Assembly (NCBI RefSeq): GCF_002338065.1
Contig: NZ_DDHJ01000013.1
Span: 208,374 to 272,373 of the forward strand
Origin: Pseudomonas sp. UBA1879
GTDB lineage: Bacteria; Pseudomonadota; Gammaproteobacteria; Pseudomonadales; Pseudomonadaceae
Reading direction: 5' to 3'
Length of the DNA: 64,000 bases
In this document: positions 33,403 to 42,208 of the stretch, in pieces
Position numbering within the stretch: position 1 is the first letter of the stretch
Layout of the letters: every line of letters starts with the position of its first letter
Translations under genes and position numbers: made by a program
Notes under the pieces: model-generated
The model's input: the letters and a program-made list of their open reading frames with translations, nothing else
Told to the model about the DNA's origin: nothing
Database searches by the model: none

Positions 33403-35246
33403 ACCTACTCTTTCTGACTTTCGTATTCCCTCTGATCGGCTTTCTGCTGCTGTCGTTCTCGCGCGGCAAATGGTCGGAAAACCTGTCAGCCCTGATCGGC
33501 GTCGGCTCCATCGGCCTCTCGGCCATTGTCGCCGCCTACGTGATCTGGCAATTCAACGTCACGCCGCCGGAAGGCGGTCATCTGACCCTGGTGCTGTGGC
33601 GCTGGATGTCGGTGGACGGCTTCGACCCGAACTTCGCCCTGTATGTCGATGGCCTGTCCATCACCATGCTCGGTGTCGTGGTCGGCGTCGGCTTCCTGAT
33701 CCACCTGTTCGCATCCTGGTACATGCGCGGTGAAGACGGTTACTCGCGTTTCTTCTCCTACACCAACCTGTTCATTGCCAGCATGTTGTTCCTGATCCTG
33801 GGCGACAACCTGCTGTTCATCTACTTCGGTTGGGAAGGCGTGGGCCTGTGCTCGTACCTGTTGATCGGTTTCTATTACAGCAACCGCAACAACGGCAACG
33901 CGGCACTGAAAGCGTTCATCGTGACCCGCATCGGCGACGTGTTCATGGCCATCGGCCTGTTCATCCTGTTCCAGCAACTGGGCACCCTGAACATTCAGGA
34001 ACTGCTGGTCCGTGCGCCTCAGCACTTCAAGGTCGGCGATTTCTGGATCGTGCTGGCGACCCTGATGCTGCTGGGCGGTGCGGTCGGGAAATCCGCGCAA
34101 CTGCCGCTGCAAACCTGGCTGGCAGACGCGATGGCCGGTCCTACCCCGGTGTCGGCACTGATCCACGCCGCGACCATGGTGACCGCAGGTGTCTACCTGA
34201 TCGCCCGTACCCACGGCCTGTTCGCCCTGGCGCCGGACATTCTGCACTTGGTTGGTATCGTCGGCGGAGTGACCCTGGTGCTGGCCGGCTTCGCAGCTCT
34301 GGTGCAGACCGACATCAAACGTATCCTGGCCTACTCGACCATGAGCCAGATCGGCTACATGTTCCTGGCGCTGGGTGTGGGCGCCTGGGAAGGCGCGATC
34401 TTCCACCTGATGACCCACGCGTTCTTCAAGGCCCTGTTGTTCCTTGCCTCCGGTGCGGTGATCGTTGCCTGCCACCACGAGCAGAACATCTTCAAGATGG
34501 GCGGCCTGTGGAAGAAACTGCCACTGGCCTACACCAGCTTCATCGTCGGCGGCGCGGCCCTGGCGGCACTGCCGATCCTGACCGCAGGCTTCTACTCCAA
34601 GGACGAAATCCTCTGGGAAGCCTTCGCCAGCGGCCATCAGTATCTGCTTTACGCAGGTCTGGTCGGTGCCTTCATGACCTCGCTGTACACCTTCCGCCTG
34701 ATCTTCATCGCCTTCCACGGCGAAGCGAAGACCGACGCCCACGCCGGCCACGGGATTTCCCATTGGTTGCCATTGGGCGTGCTGATCGTGCTGTCGACCT
34801 TCATCGGTGCCTGGATTCATCCGCCACTGGCGGGCGTACTGCCAGAAAGCGCGGGGCACGCCGGTGGCGAAGCCAAGCACAGCCTGGAAATCGCCTCGGG
34901 CGCCATTGCCCTGGCCGGCATCCTGCTCGCCGCGCTGCTGTTCCTCGGCAAGCGTCGCGTGGTGACCGCCATCGCCAACAGCGGGCCGGGTCGCTTCCTG
35001 TCCGCCTGGTGGTTTGCGGCCTGGGGCTTCGACTGGGTGTACGACCTGCTGTTCGTCAAGCCTTATCTGGCGATCAGCCGTCTGTTGCGTGGCGATCCGC
35101 TCGACCACACGATCGGCCTGATCCCGCGTCTCGCCAAAGCCGGTAACACGCTGATGAGCCGCAGTGAAACCGGTCAGCTCCGCTGGTACGCCGCCTCGAT
35201 CGCCGCAGGTGCCGTACTGGTACTCGGCGCGATCGTGCTGGCCTGA
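33399..35246 (+). CDS. nuoL: NADH-quinone oxidoreductase subunit L
   Basis: Antiporter-like proton-pumping subunit with the long lateral helix at the C-terminus. 615 residues; conserved WEGVGLCSYLLIGFYY (with the key Glu), GKSAQLPLQTWLADAMAGPTPVSALIHAATMVTAG, and AYSTMSQIGYMFLALG. A 52-bp gap precedes nuoM. Confidence 0.97.
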   Translation: MNLLFLTFVFPLIGFLLLSFSRGKWSENLSALIGVGSIGLSAIVAAYVIWQFNVTPPEGGHLTLVLWRWMSVDGFDPNFALYVDGLSITMLGVVVGVGFLIHLFASWYMRGEDGYSRFFSYTNLFIASMLFLILGDNLLFIYFGWEGVGLCSYLLIGFYYSNRNNGNAALKAFIVTRIGDVFMAIGLFILFQQLGTLNIQELLVRAPQHFKVGDFWIVLATLMLLGGAVGKSAQLPLQTWLADAMAGPTPVSALIHAATMVTAGVYLIARTHGLFALAPDILHLVGIVGGVTLVLAGFAALVQTDIKRILAYSTMSQIGYMFLALGVGAWEGAIFHLMTHAFFKALLFLASGAVIVACHHEQNIFKMGGLWKKLPLAYTSFIVGGAALAALPILTAGFYSKDEILWEAFASGHQYLLYAGLVGAFMTSLYTFRLIFIAFHGEAKTDAHAGHGISHWLPLGVLIVLSTFIGAWIHPPLAGVLPESAGHAGGEAKHSLEIASGAIALAGILLAALLFLGKRRVVTAIANSGPGRFLSAWWFAAWGFDWVYDLLFVKPYLAISRLLRGDPLDHTIGLIPRLAKAGNTLMSRSETGQLRWYAASIAAGAVLVLGAIVLA

Positions 35247-35298
35247 TGAGTCGATCTGACATGAACCTTGCGACTTTGCGAAAGGAATTGAGCCCGTC

Positions 35299-36831
35299 AT
35301 GATTCTGCCTTGGCTAATCCTGATCCCCTTCATCGGCGGCCTGCTGTGCTGGCAAGGTGAGCGCTTCGGCCCTACCCTGCCGCGCTGGATTGCGCTGCTG
35401 ACAATGTCCCTCCTCACGGCCTTGGGCCTGTGGTTGTGGACCACCGGTACCTACAGCTACGCACCGGCGCCTGGCGCGGACCCGACCTGGGCCGTTGAAT
35501 TCAAGGCTCAGTGGATCCAGCGCTTCGGCATCAGCGTGCACCTCGCGCTGGACGGCCTGTCGCTGCTTATGGTCCTCCTGACCGGCCTGCTGGGTATCCT
35601 CTCGGTACTCTGCTCCTGGAAAGAGATTCAACGGAACGTCGGCTTCTTCCACCTGAACCTGATGTGGATCCTGGGCGGCGTCGTCGGCGTGTTCCTCGCC
35701 ATCGACCTGTTCATGTTCTTCTTCTTCTGGGAAATGATGCTGGTGCCGATGTACTTCCTCATCGCGCTCTGGGGTCACAGCTCGGCGGACGGCAAGAAGA
35801 CCCGTATCTACGCCGCGACCAAGTTCTTCATCTTCACCCAGGCCAGCGGCCTGATCATGCTGGTGGCGATCCTGGGCCTGGTATTGGTGCACTTCAATCA
35901 GACCGGCGTGATCAGTTTCGCTTACGCCGATCTGCTGAAGACCAAACTGTCTCACGGCACCGAGTACATCCTGATGCTGGGCTTCTTCATCGCCTTCGCG
36001 GTGAAGCTGCCGATCGTGCCGCTGCACTCCTGGCTGCCTGACGCTCACGCCCAAGCCCCGACCGCAGGTTCTGTGGACCTGGCCGGCATTCTGCTGAAGA
36101 CCGCTGCGTATGGTCTGCTGCGGTTTGCCCTGCCGCTGTTCCCGAACGCCTCGGCAGAGTTTGCGCCGATTGCGATGATCCTCGGCCTGATCGGTATCTT
36201 CTACGGCGCCTTCCTGGCCTTCGCCCAGACCGACATCAAGCGCCTGATCGCATTCTCCAGCGTTTCGCACATGGGCTTCGTGCTGATCGGGATCTACTCC
36301 GGCAGCCTGCAAGCGCTGCAAGGCGTGGTGATCCAGATGCTGGCGCACGGTCTGTCGGCTGCCGCGCTCTTTATCCTCAGCGGTCAGCTGTACGAGCGCA
36401 CCCATACCCGGGACATGCGTGAAATGGGCGGCCTGTGGAACAAGATTGCGTATCTGCCGGCCATCAGCCTGTTCTTCGCTGCTGCGTCGCTGGGCCTCCC
36501 AGGCACCGGTAACTTCGTGGGTGAGTTCCTGATCCTGATCGGCAGCTTTGTCCATGCACCGTGGATCACGGCCATCGCCACGTCCGGTCTGGTGTTCGGT
36601 TCTGTCTACTCGCTGATCATGATCCACCGGGTGTACTTCGGCCCGGCCAAGACCGAGGACATCCTCAAGGGCATGGACGGTCGGGAATTGATCATGGTGC
36701 TCGGCTTGGCCGTGTTGCTGGTCCTGCTGGGTATCGCCCCGCAGCACATTCTCGACACTTCCACGGCGACCATGCATGGCGTGCAGCAATGGCTCGGCAC
36801 CGCCTTCACTCAACTCGCTTCGGCCCGGTAA
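35299..36831 (+). CDS. nuoM: NADH-quinone oxidoreductase subunit M
   Basis: Second antiporter-like subunit of 510 residues; conserved FFFWEMMLVPMYFLIALWG, KLPIVPLHSWLPDAHAQAPTAGSVDLAGILLKTAAYG and the SHMGFVLIG helix. The key Glu and Lys residues of the proton channel are in place. Confidence 0.97.
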   Translation: MILPWLILIPFIGGLLCWQGERFGPTLPRWIALLTMSLLTALGLWLWTTGTYSYAPAPGADPTWAVEFKAQWIQRFGISVHLALDGLSLLMVLLTGLLGILSVLCSWKEIQRNVGFFHLNLMWILGGVVGVFLAIDLFMFFFFWEMMLVPMYFLIALWGHSSADGKKTRIYAATKFFIFTQASGLIMLVAILGLVLVHFNQTGVISFAYADLLKTKLSHGTEYILMLGFFIAFAVKLPIVPLHSWLPDAHAQAPTAGSVDLAGILLKTAAYGLLRFALPLFPNASAEFAPIAMILGLIGIFYGAFLAFAQTDIKRLIAFSSVSHMGFVLIGIYSGSLQALQGVVIQMLAHGLSAAALFILSGQLYERTHTRDMREMGGLWNKIAYLPAISLFFAAASLGLPGTGNFVGEFLILIGSFVHAPWITAIATSGLVFGSVYSLIMIHRVYFGPAKTEDILKGMDGRELIMVLGLAVLLVLLGIAPQHILDTSTATMHGVQQWLGTAFTQLASAR

Positions 36832-36838
36832 GAGCGCT

Positions 36839-38296
36839 ATGGACCTGACGATTCAACACTTTATTGCGCTGGCGCCGTTGCTGATCACCAGCATCACCGT
36901 TGTAGTGGTGATGCTCGGGATCGCATGGCGTCGCAATCACTCGCAATCGTTCCTGCTGACCGTGGCGGGACTCAACCTGGCATTGCTGTCGATCTACCCG
37001 GCCCTCAAGGTCGCGCCGCTGGTGGTCACTCCCCTGCTGCAGATCGACAGCTTCGCCCTGCTGTACATCGGCATCATCCTGGTCTCGACCCTGGCCTGCG
37101 TCACGCTTGCTCATGCCTACCTGGGTGAAGGCAAGAGCGGTTACCCGGGCAACCGCGAAGAACTGTACCTGCTGATCCTGATGGCGGCAGCCGGAGCGAT
37201 GGTCCTGGTGGCCGCGCAACACCTGGCCAGCCTGTTCATCGGTCTGGAGCTGCTGTCGGTGCCGGTCTACGGGCTGGTGGCGTACGCCTTCTTCAACAAG
37301 CGGTCGCTGGAAGCCGGTATCAAGTACATGGTGCTGTCGGCCGCCGGTTCCGCCTTCCTGCTGTTTGGCATGGCGCTGCTGTACGCCGACGCCGGCAGCC
37401 TGGGCTTCACGGAAATCGGCAAGGCTCTGGCGGCCACTGGTTTGCCAAGCCAACTGGCGAGCCTGGGTCTGGGCATGATGCTGATCGGCTTGGGCTTCAA
37501 GCTGTCGCTGGTGCCATTCCACCTGTGGACCCCGGACGTGTACGAGGGTGCACCCGGCCCGGTGGCGGCGTTCCTGGCCACAGCCAGTAAAGTGGCGGTA
37601 TTTGGTGTGCTGGTTCGCCTGTTCCAGATCTCCCCTGCCGCTGCGGGCGGCGTGATGAGCGACGTGATGTCGGTCATCGCCGTGGCGTCGATCATCGTCG
37701 GCAACCTGCTGGCCCTGACCCAGAACAACCTCAAGCGTCTGCTGGGTTACTCGTCCATTGCGCACTTCGGCTACATGATGATCGCGATGGTCGCCAGCAA
37801 GGGCATGGCGGTCGAAGCCATCAGTGTGTATCTGGTGACCTACGTACTGACCAGCCTGGGCGCGTTCGGCGTGATCACTCTGATGTCGTCGCCCTACAGC
37901 GGTCGCGATGCCGACGCACTGTTCGAATACCGTGGTCTGTTCTGGCGCCGTCCATACCTGACCGCGGTGCTGACCGTGATGATGCTGTCGCTGGCCGGTA
38001 TTCCGCTGACCACCGGCTTCATCGGCAAGTTCTACATCATCGCCACCGGCGTCGAGGCTCACCTGTGGTGGCTGACCGGTTCGCTGGTGATTGGTAGCGC
38101 CATCGGTGTGTTCTATTACCTGCGGGTGATGGTGACGCTGTACTTGCAAGACTCGAAGATCCAGCGCCACGACGCTCCGTTCAACTGGGCGCAGCGTGCG
38201 GGGGGTGTGATGCTGTTGGGGATTACGCTGTTGGCGTTCTTCCTCGGCGTGTATCCGCAGCCGCTGTTGACCTTGGTGCAGCACGCCGGGTTGTGA
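36839..38296 (+). CDS. nuoN: NADH-quinone oxidoreductase subunit N
   Basis: Third antiporter-like subunit and last gene of the operon. 485 residues from the ATG (MDLTIQHFIALAPLLIT), 7 bp after nuoM; the longer open frame overlaps nuoM. Conserved LFIGLELLSVPVYGLVAY, KLSLVPFHLWTPDVYEGAPGPVAAFLATASKVA and GYSSIAHFGYMMIA. A clear terminator follows. Confidence 0.97.
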   Translation: MDLTIQHFIALAPLLITSITVVVVMLGIAWRRNHSQSFLLTVAGLNLALLSIYPALKVAPLVVTPLLQIDSFALLYIGIILVSTLACVTLAHAYLGEGKSGYPGNREELYLLILMAAAGAMVLVAAQHLASLFIGLELLSVPVYGLVAYAFFNKRSLEAGIKYMVLSAAGSAFLLFGMALLYADAGSLGFTEIGKALAATGLPSQLASLGLGMMLIGLGFKLSLVPFHLWTPDVYEGAPGPVAAFLATASKVAVFGVLVRLFQISPAAAGGVMSDVMSVIAVASIIVGNLLALTQNNLKRLLGYSSIAHFGYMMIAMVASKGMAVEAISVYLVTYVLTSLGAFGVITLMSSPYSGRDADALFEYRGLFWRRPYLTAVLTVMMLSLAGIPLTTGFIGKFYIIATGVEAHLWWLTGSLVIGSAIGVFYYLRVMVTLYLQDSKIQRHDAPFNWAQRAGGVMLLGITLLAFFLGVYPQPLLTLVQHAGL

Positions 38297-38313
38297 TGGT
38301 TCGGTGAGATGTG

Positions 38314-38344
38314 AAAAAGCCCTGCTGATTAGCGGGGCTTTTTT
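38314..38344 (+). terminator. Terminator of the nuo operon
   Basis: AAAAAGCCC-T-GCT-gatt-AGC-G-GGGCTTTTT, ending in a run of T, 18 bp after the nuoN stop. Confidence 0.93.
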
Positions 38345-38400
38345 ATGGTTGGCTGGCGCTGGTCTCTAGGTGAAGATCCGTTATCGGTGGTGGCGCTTAT

Positions 38401-38634
38401 ATTGGTTCCACCCTTACGGCGGGTCACTTTTTCCAAGAGCCGAAAAAGTATCCAAAAAGACCCTGCTCCTGGTTTGGCCCTCCTTCGTCGGGTTCCCTCA
38501 CTCCGGCGACACTCCGTGGGCCCGCGCCGAACGGACATCCATGTCCTTGCGGCGCTCTCGCGGCATCCATGCCGCTCGACCCACTCCGCGCCGCCTGCGT
38601 TCGGCCTGCACCCAAGTCGCGTTCGGCGGCGTCC
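38401..38634 (+). repeat. Long inverted repeat, left arm
   Basis: About 234 bp that aligns over its whole length, in reverse complement, with 39149-38918. The best-conserved cores are CTCCTGGTTTGGCCCT, CGGCGACACTCCGTGGGCCC, GGCATCCATGCCGCTCGACC and GCACCCAAGTCGCGTTCGGC. I judge roughly 80% identity by eye. Confidence 0.85.
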
Positions 38635-38717
38635 GTTCGGTCGTGGGACAAGAGCAACAGCCGGAGCGGAACTGCGTCTTTTTGCACTCACACGTTTGCT
38701 GGATACACGCGATCACA

Positions 38718-38823
38718 TGTAGGAGCCGCCGGAGGCACGACGGCAGCGAAGCGGTGTATCAGACAAATTATTTATCACCGACACACCGCTTTCGCTACCG
38801 TCATGCCTCCGGCGTCTCCTACA
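38718..38823. repeat. REP-like inverted pair inside the loop of the long repeat
   Basis: TGTAGGAG-CCGCCGGAGGC...GCGGTGT at the left pairs with ACACCGC...GCCTCCGGCG-TCTCCTACA at the right, with a central AT-rich spacer. A different REP subfamily from the GAGC/TTGCT type. Confidence 0.8.
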
Positions 38824-38870
38824 GGGGTAGCGTCAGGATTCGAATCCAGCGTTCACATCTGCATTTGCTT

Positions 38871-38897
38871 TTGATCTTGATCTTGATCTTGATCTTG
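38871..38897. repeat. Short tandem hexamer repeat
   Basis: Four and a half copies of TTGATC in perfect tandem, next to the right arm of the long inverted repeat. Confidence 0.85.
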
Positions 38898-38917
38898 CTT
38901 TCCTACGCGAAGGTCCA

Positions 38918-39149
38918 GACACCGCCGAACGCGACTTGGGTGCAGGCCGAACGCAGGCGACGCGGAGTGGGTCGAGCGGCATGGATGCCGCGAGAGCCGC
39001 GCTGGGCCAGGGATGGCCCTTCGCGGCGGGCCCACGGAGTGTCGCCGGAGAGAGGGAACCCTGACGAAGTCAGGGCCAAACCAGGAGCAAATGGTTTTGG
39101 TTACTTTTCCCGAAAGAAAAGTGACCCGCTGTAAGAGCGGAACCGATAT
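38918..39149 (-). repeat. Long inverted repeat, right arm
   Basis: Reverse-complement partner of 38401-38634. The middle part (about 39001-39025) diverges most. The arms are separated by 283 bp, so the whole structure spans about 750 bp. Confidence 0.85.
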
Positions 39150-39218
39150 CAGCATCACCCCGATACCGGATATACACACACCCTCAAGAACGAACCACTG
39201 CGGCAACGCGCACACCAC

Positions 39219-40283
39219 CTACCCCGGCAACCTCACGGTCTGCTTCGCCCCTGTAAACAACCCCCACGTCGACATGAACAACGCCGCAATCATCGGCCCG
39301 ATCACAAACCCGTTCAGCCCGAACACCGCCATCCCGCCCAGCGTCGAAATCAGAATCAGGTAATCCGGCATTCGCGTGTCCTTGCCTACCAGAATCGGCC
39401 GCAGCACGTTGTCCACCAGACCGATCACGAACACCCCGAACAACCCCAACACCACGCCTTGCCAGATCATTCCACTGAGCAGGAAGTAGGCCGCCACCGG
39501 CGCCCAGACAATTCCGGCCCCTACCGCTGGCAGCAGCGACAGAAAGGCCATCGCCACCGCCCAGAGCAATGCGCTCGGAATATCCAACACCCAGAAAATC
39601 AAACCACCCAATGCCCCTTGGGTGATCGCCACCACCACGTTGCCCTTGACCGTCGCGCGTACTACGCGGGTGAACTTCAATTGCAGACGGCGTTTTTGCG
39701 GTTCAGCCAACGGCACCGCGATGCGAATCCGCCGAGTGAGGTCCTGCCCATCGCGCAGAAAGAAAAACAGCAGGTACAGCATGATGAAGAAGCTCACCAC
39801 AAAATCGAACGTGCCTTGCCCGAAGCTGAATGCCTGAGTCGCCAAGTACTGACTGCCCTGCATTGCGGTCTTTGAAATCTTGTCCTGCAGGCCTTTGAAA
39901 TCGCCCATGCCCAGCCGGTCGAGCCAATGCTGCATCGACGTCGGCAGCAGCGCCTTGAATTCCGCGAGGTATTTGGGAATGTCGAGCTGGCCGCTTTCGA
40001 CATTTTTGTAGAGCGCGGCACCCTCCTGGACCATCAGCATGCTGATGATGATCACCGGCAAAATCGCGATCAGCAGGCAGATCATCAGCGTGCACAGCGA
40101 GGTCAGGTTGCGTTGCCAGCCAAAGCGCGCCAGCAGGCGGCGTTGCAGCGGTGCGAAGATGATGCCCAGCACCACCGCCCAGAACACCGCGCCATAAAAA
40201 GGCAGCAGGATCCAGATGAACGCCAGGGTCACCAAGACCAGCAACAGCATCAGGGTTTTGTTTTGCAGCGAGGTTTCGTTCAT
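39219..40283 (-). CDS. AI-2E family (PerM/YdiK-like) membrane transporter
   Basis: 354 residues with seven or eight hydrophobic helices: two near the N-terminus (LLLVLVTLAFIWILLPFYGAVFW), one after the cytosolic stretch, and the conserved C-terminal block GLVDNVLRPILVGKDTRMPDYLILISTLGGMAVFGLNGFVIGPMIAALF that defines the family. Members have been proposed to export autoinducer-2 or act as Na+/H+ antiporters or general permeases; the substrate here is unknown. The stop lies at the edge of the inverted-repeat region. Confidence 0.88.
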   Translation of the reverse strand: MNETSLQNKTLMLLLVLVTLAFIWILLPFYGAVFWAVVLGIIFAPLQRRLLARFGWQRNLTSLCTLMICLLIAILPVIIISMLMVQEGAALYKNVESGQLDIPKYLAEFKALLPTSMQHWLDRLGMGDFKGLQDKISKTAMQGSQYLATQAFSFGQGTFDFVVSFFIMLYLLFFFLRDGQDLTRRIRIAVPLAEPQKRRLQLKFTRVVRATVKGNVVVAITQGALGGLIFWVLDIPSALLWAVAMAFLSLLPAVGAGIVWAPVAAYFLLSGMIWQGVVLGLFGVFVIGLVDNVLRPILVGKDTRMPDYLILISTLGGMAVFGLNGFVIGPMIAALFMSTWGLFTGAKQTVRLPG

Positions 40284-40396
40284 GTGCCTTCCACGTCAAT
40301 AAGCCCTACTGAACGCCGGGCCTAATGATTAGTCCGTCAATCCTCACAGGAGTGCCGACGGAAGCTAGGGATAGCGGAAGTGATCAGCGAAGGGGC

Positions 40397-40417
40397 CGCG
40401 GGCCAGTACAGCCCGCG
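40397..40417 (-). terminator. Hairpin after the chemoreceptor gene
   Basis: CGCGGGC-CAGTACA-GCCCGCG, a perfect 7-bp stem just past the chemoreceptor stop on the minus strand; weak T tract. Confidence 0.4.
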
Positions 40418-40427
40418 ACTCAGAGGG

Positions 40428-42107
40428 TCAGATGCGGAATTGCCCCACCAGTTGTCCGAGGCGCTGATTGAGGTCGGTCAGGCTGCGCGAGGTCGTGGCA
40501 CTGTGACGGGTTTCGTCGGCGACGCTTTCCACCGCCACGGCAATCTGGTGCACGCTGCGGTTGATCTCTTCGGCCACGGCGGTCTGTTCTTCGGCAGCGC
40601 TGGCAATCTGCGCGTTCATCGAATTGATGGTGCCGATCAACTGGCCGATGGTGTCCAGCGATGCCCCGGCTTCGTTGGCCCGCGCCGAGGTGCCGTCGCC
40701 TGCCTCACTGGAACGGCGCATGGCCGCAACGGCGCCTTGTGTCCCTTGTTGCAGGCGATCGATCATGCCTTGAATCTCTTGCGTGCTTTGTTGGGTGCGG
40801 CTGGCCAGTGCGCGGACCTCATCGGCCACCACCGCGAACCCTCGGCCGGCCTCCCCGGCCCGCGCCGCTTCGATGGCCGCGTTAAGCGCCAGCAGATTGG
40901 TCTGCTCGGCAATGGAGCGAATCACGCCCAGCACGCCGACGATGGAGGTCACGTCGTTCTGCAGGCTGTCCAGCGAGGCACCGCTGTGGCGAATGTCATT
41001 CACCAGGGCGTGAATCTGTTCAATGCTGCCATCGACCACGCGCTTGGCGGTCTGGCCTTCCTGGTCTGTCTGCTGCGCGGCCACAGACGCGCCTTGTGCG
41101 CTCTTCGCGACTTCCTGCGCGGCCGCCGACATTTGATTGATCGCGGTCGCCACCTGATCGGTCTCATGACGCTGACGCTCCATCGCCTGTTCGGAGCGCT
41201 GTGCCTGGTGAGTAACTTCGCCGACAAGGCCGGTCAGTTGCGCCGTCATCTCGGCGATCTGCCGTACCAGGCCATGAATCTTGTCGACGAAGCGGTTGAA
41301 CGAGCCCGCCAGTTCACCGAGTTCGTCCTGTGAGGTCACGGCCAGGCGACGGGTAAGGTCACCCTCGCCTGCTGCGATGTCGTCCAGGTTGGCCTTCATC
41401 AGACGCAGCGGCCGCAGGATGCCGCCAGCCATCCAGACGCCGATCACGGCAATGATCAACAGCACCAACACAGCGATGCCAATGATGCTCATCAGCATGC
41501 CTTCCATGCGTTCGGTCACGGCCTCGCGGACTTCGGCGACCTTGGCGTCGATGTTGTCCAGATTGACCGACGAACCCACCGCCATGTCCCACTTGGCGAG
41601 GTATTCGGTGTAGCCGAGCTTGGGCACCAGCTCGCTGGAACCGGGCAGTGCCGAGGAGTATTCGAGGAAATGGGTGCCTGCTTTGGCGACCTCCACCAGG
41701 CCGCTGTTGACATAGACGCCGTTGGGGTCGCGCACGTCCTTGAAGGCCTTGCCAATGCCGTCAGGGCTGTCGCCTTTGAACAGGCGCACGATCTGCGAGT
41801 CGTAACCGAAGAAATAACCGTCCTTGGCGTACTTGACCTGCGAGAGCATTTTGATGACTTGGGCGCGGGCTTCCATGTCACCCGGCGCGGAGGCGTCATA
41901 GAGCGGTTTGATCGTCCCCAGCGCCACTGCAACATTGCTCTGCAGCGTCGCCTTGGCCTCTGCCAGCAAGCGCTGCCGGGTTTCCTCGACCTCTCGGTTC
42001 GCCTGCTCGCGCAACATGAACACGGTGCTGACGCTGATGATCAGCGCGAACAGCAACACAGGCAGGACGGCCAGGGAGAGAACTTTGGCTTTCAGATTTA
42101 GCCGCAT
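40428..42107 (-). CDS. Methyl-accepting chemotaxis protein with Cache sensor domain
   Basis: 559 residues: TM1 about 10-30, single Cache_2-type periplasmic domain about 35-185 (AKDGYFFGYDSQIVRLFKGDSPDGIGK; KWDMAVGSSVNLDNID), TM2 about 190-215, HAMP (GILRPLRLMKANLDDIAAGEGDLTRRL), then the cytoplasmic signalling helices with the hairpin tip EAARAGEAGRGFAVVADEVRALA. In P. aeruginosa the Cache receptor in this neighbourhood (PA2652, CtpM) responds to malate, as I recall; by position and domain type this may be its counterpart. The ligand cannot be read directly from sequence. Confidence 0.93.
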   Translation of the reverse strand: MRLNLKAKVLSLAVLPVLLFALIISVSTVFMLREQANREVEETRQRLLAEAKATLQSNVAVALGTIKPLYDASAPGDMEARAQVIKMLSQVKYAKDGYFFGYDSQIVRLFKGDSPDGIGKAFKDVRDPNGVYVNSGLVEVAKAGTHFLEYSSALPGSSELVPKLGYTEYLAKWDMAVGSSVNLDNIDAKVAEVREAVTERMEGMLMSIIGIAVLVLLIIAVIGVWMAGGILRPLRLMKANLDDIAAGEGDLTRRLAVTSQDELGELAGSFNRFVDKIHGLVRQIAEMTAQLTGLVGEVTHQAQRSEQAMERQRHETDQVATAINQMSAAAQEVAKSAQGASVAAQQTDQEGQTAKRVVDGSIEQIHALVNDIRHSGASLDSLQNDVTSIVGVLGVIRSIAEQTNLLALNAAIEAARAGEAGRGFAVVADEVRALASRTQQSTQEIQGMIDRLQQGTQGAVAAMRRSSEAGDGTSARANEAGASLDTIGQLIGTINSMNAQIASAAEEQTAVAEEINRSVHQIAVAVESVADETRHSATTSRSLTDLNQRLGQLVGQFRI

Positions 42108-42208
42108 GGGTATCGTGACCTTTTATTATTGTGCGTTTCGCCATCAGGCTCCTTTTGGGTTAACGGCGCGGTGCGTCGAAAGTTGAGGTCACGACGGCCA
42201 CCAATCGC

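Larger units (their letters stand above)
38345..39218. other. Noncoding 0.87-kb region holding a long inverted repeat
   Basis: No supported gene. Several short frames stay open here on both strands, but all translate repeat sequence into low-complexity Arg/Ser/Pro-rich peptides. The content is the two arms of a long inverted repeat, a REP-like pair in the loop and a short tandem hexamer repeat, each listed separately. Confidence 0.7.

Noticed and set aside
38329..39363. Several overlapping short ORFs on both strands after nuoN
   Set aside because: They translate the arms and loop of the inverted repeat into Arg/Ser/Pro-rich peptides. The same DNA gives near-identical peptides in opposite directions, as expected from a repeat and not from genes.
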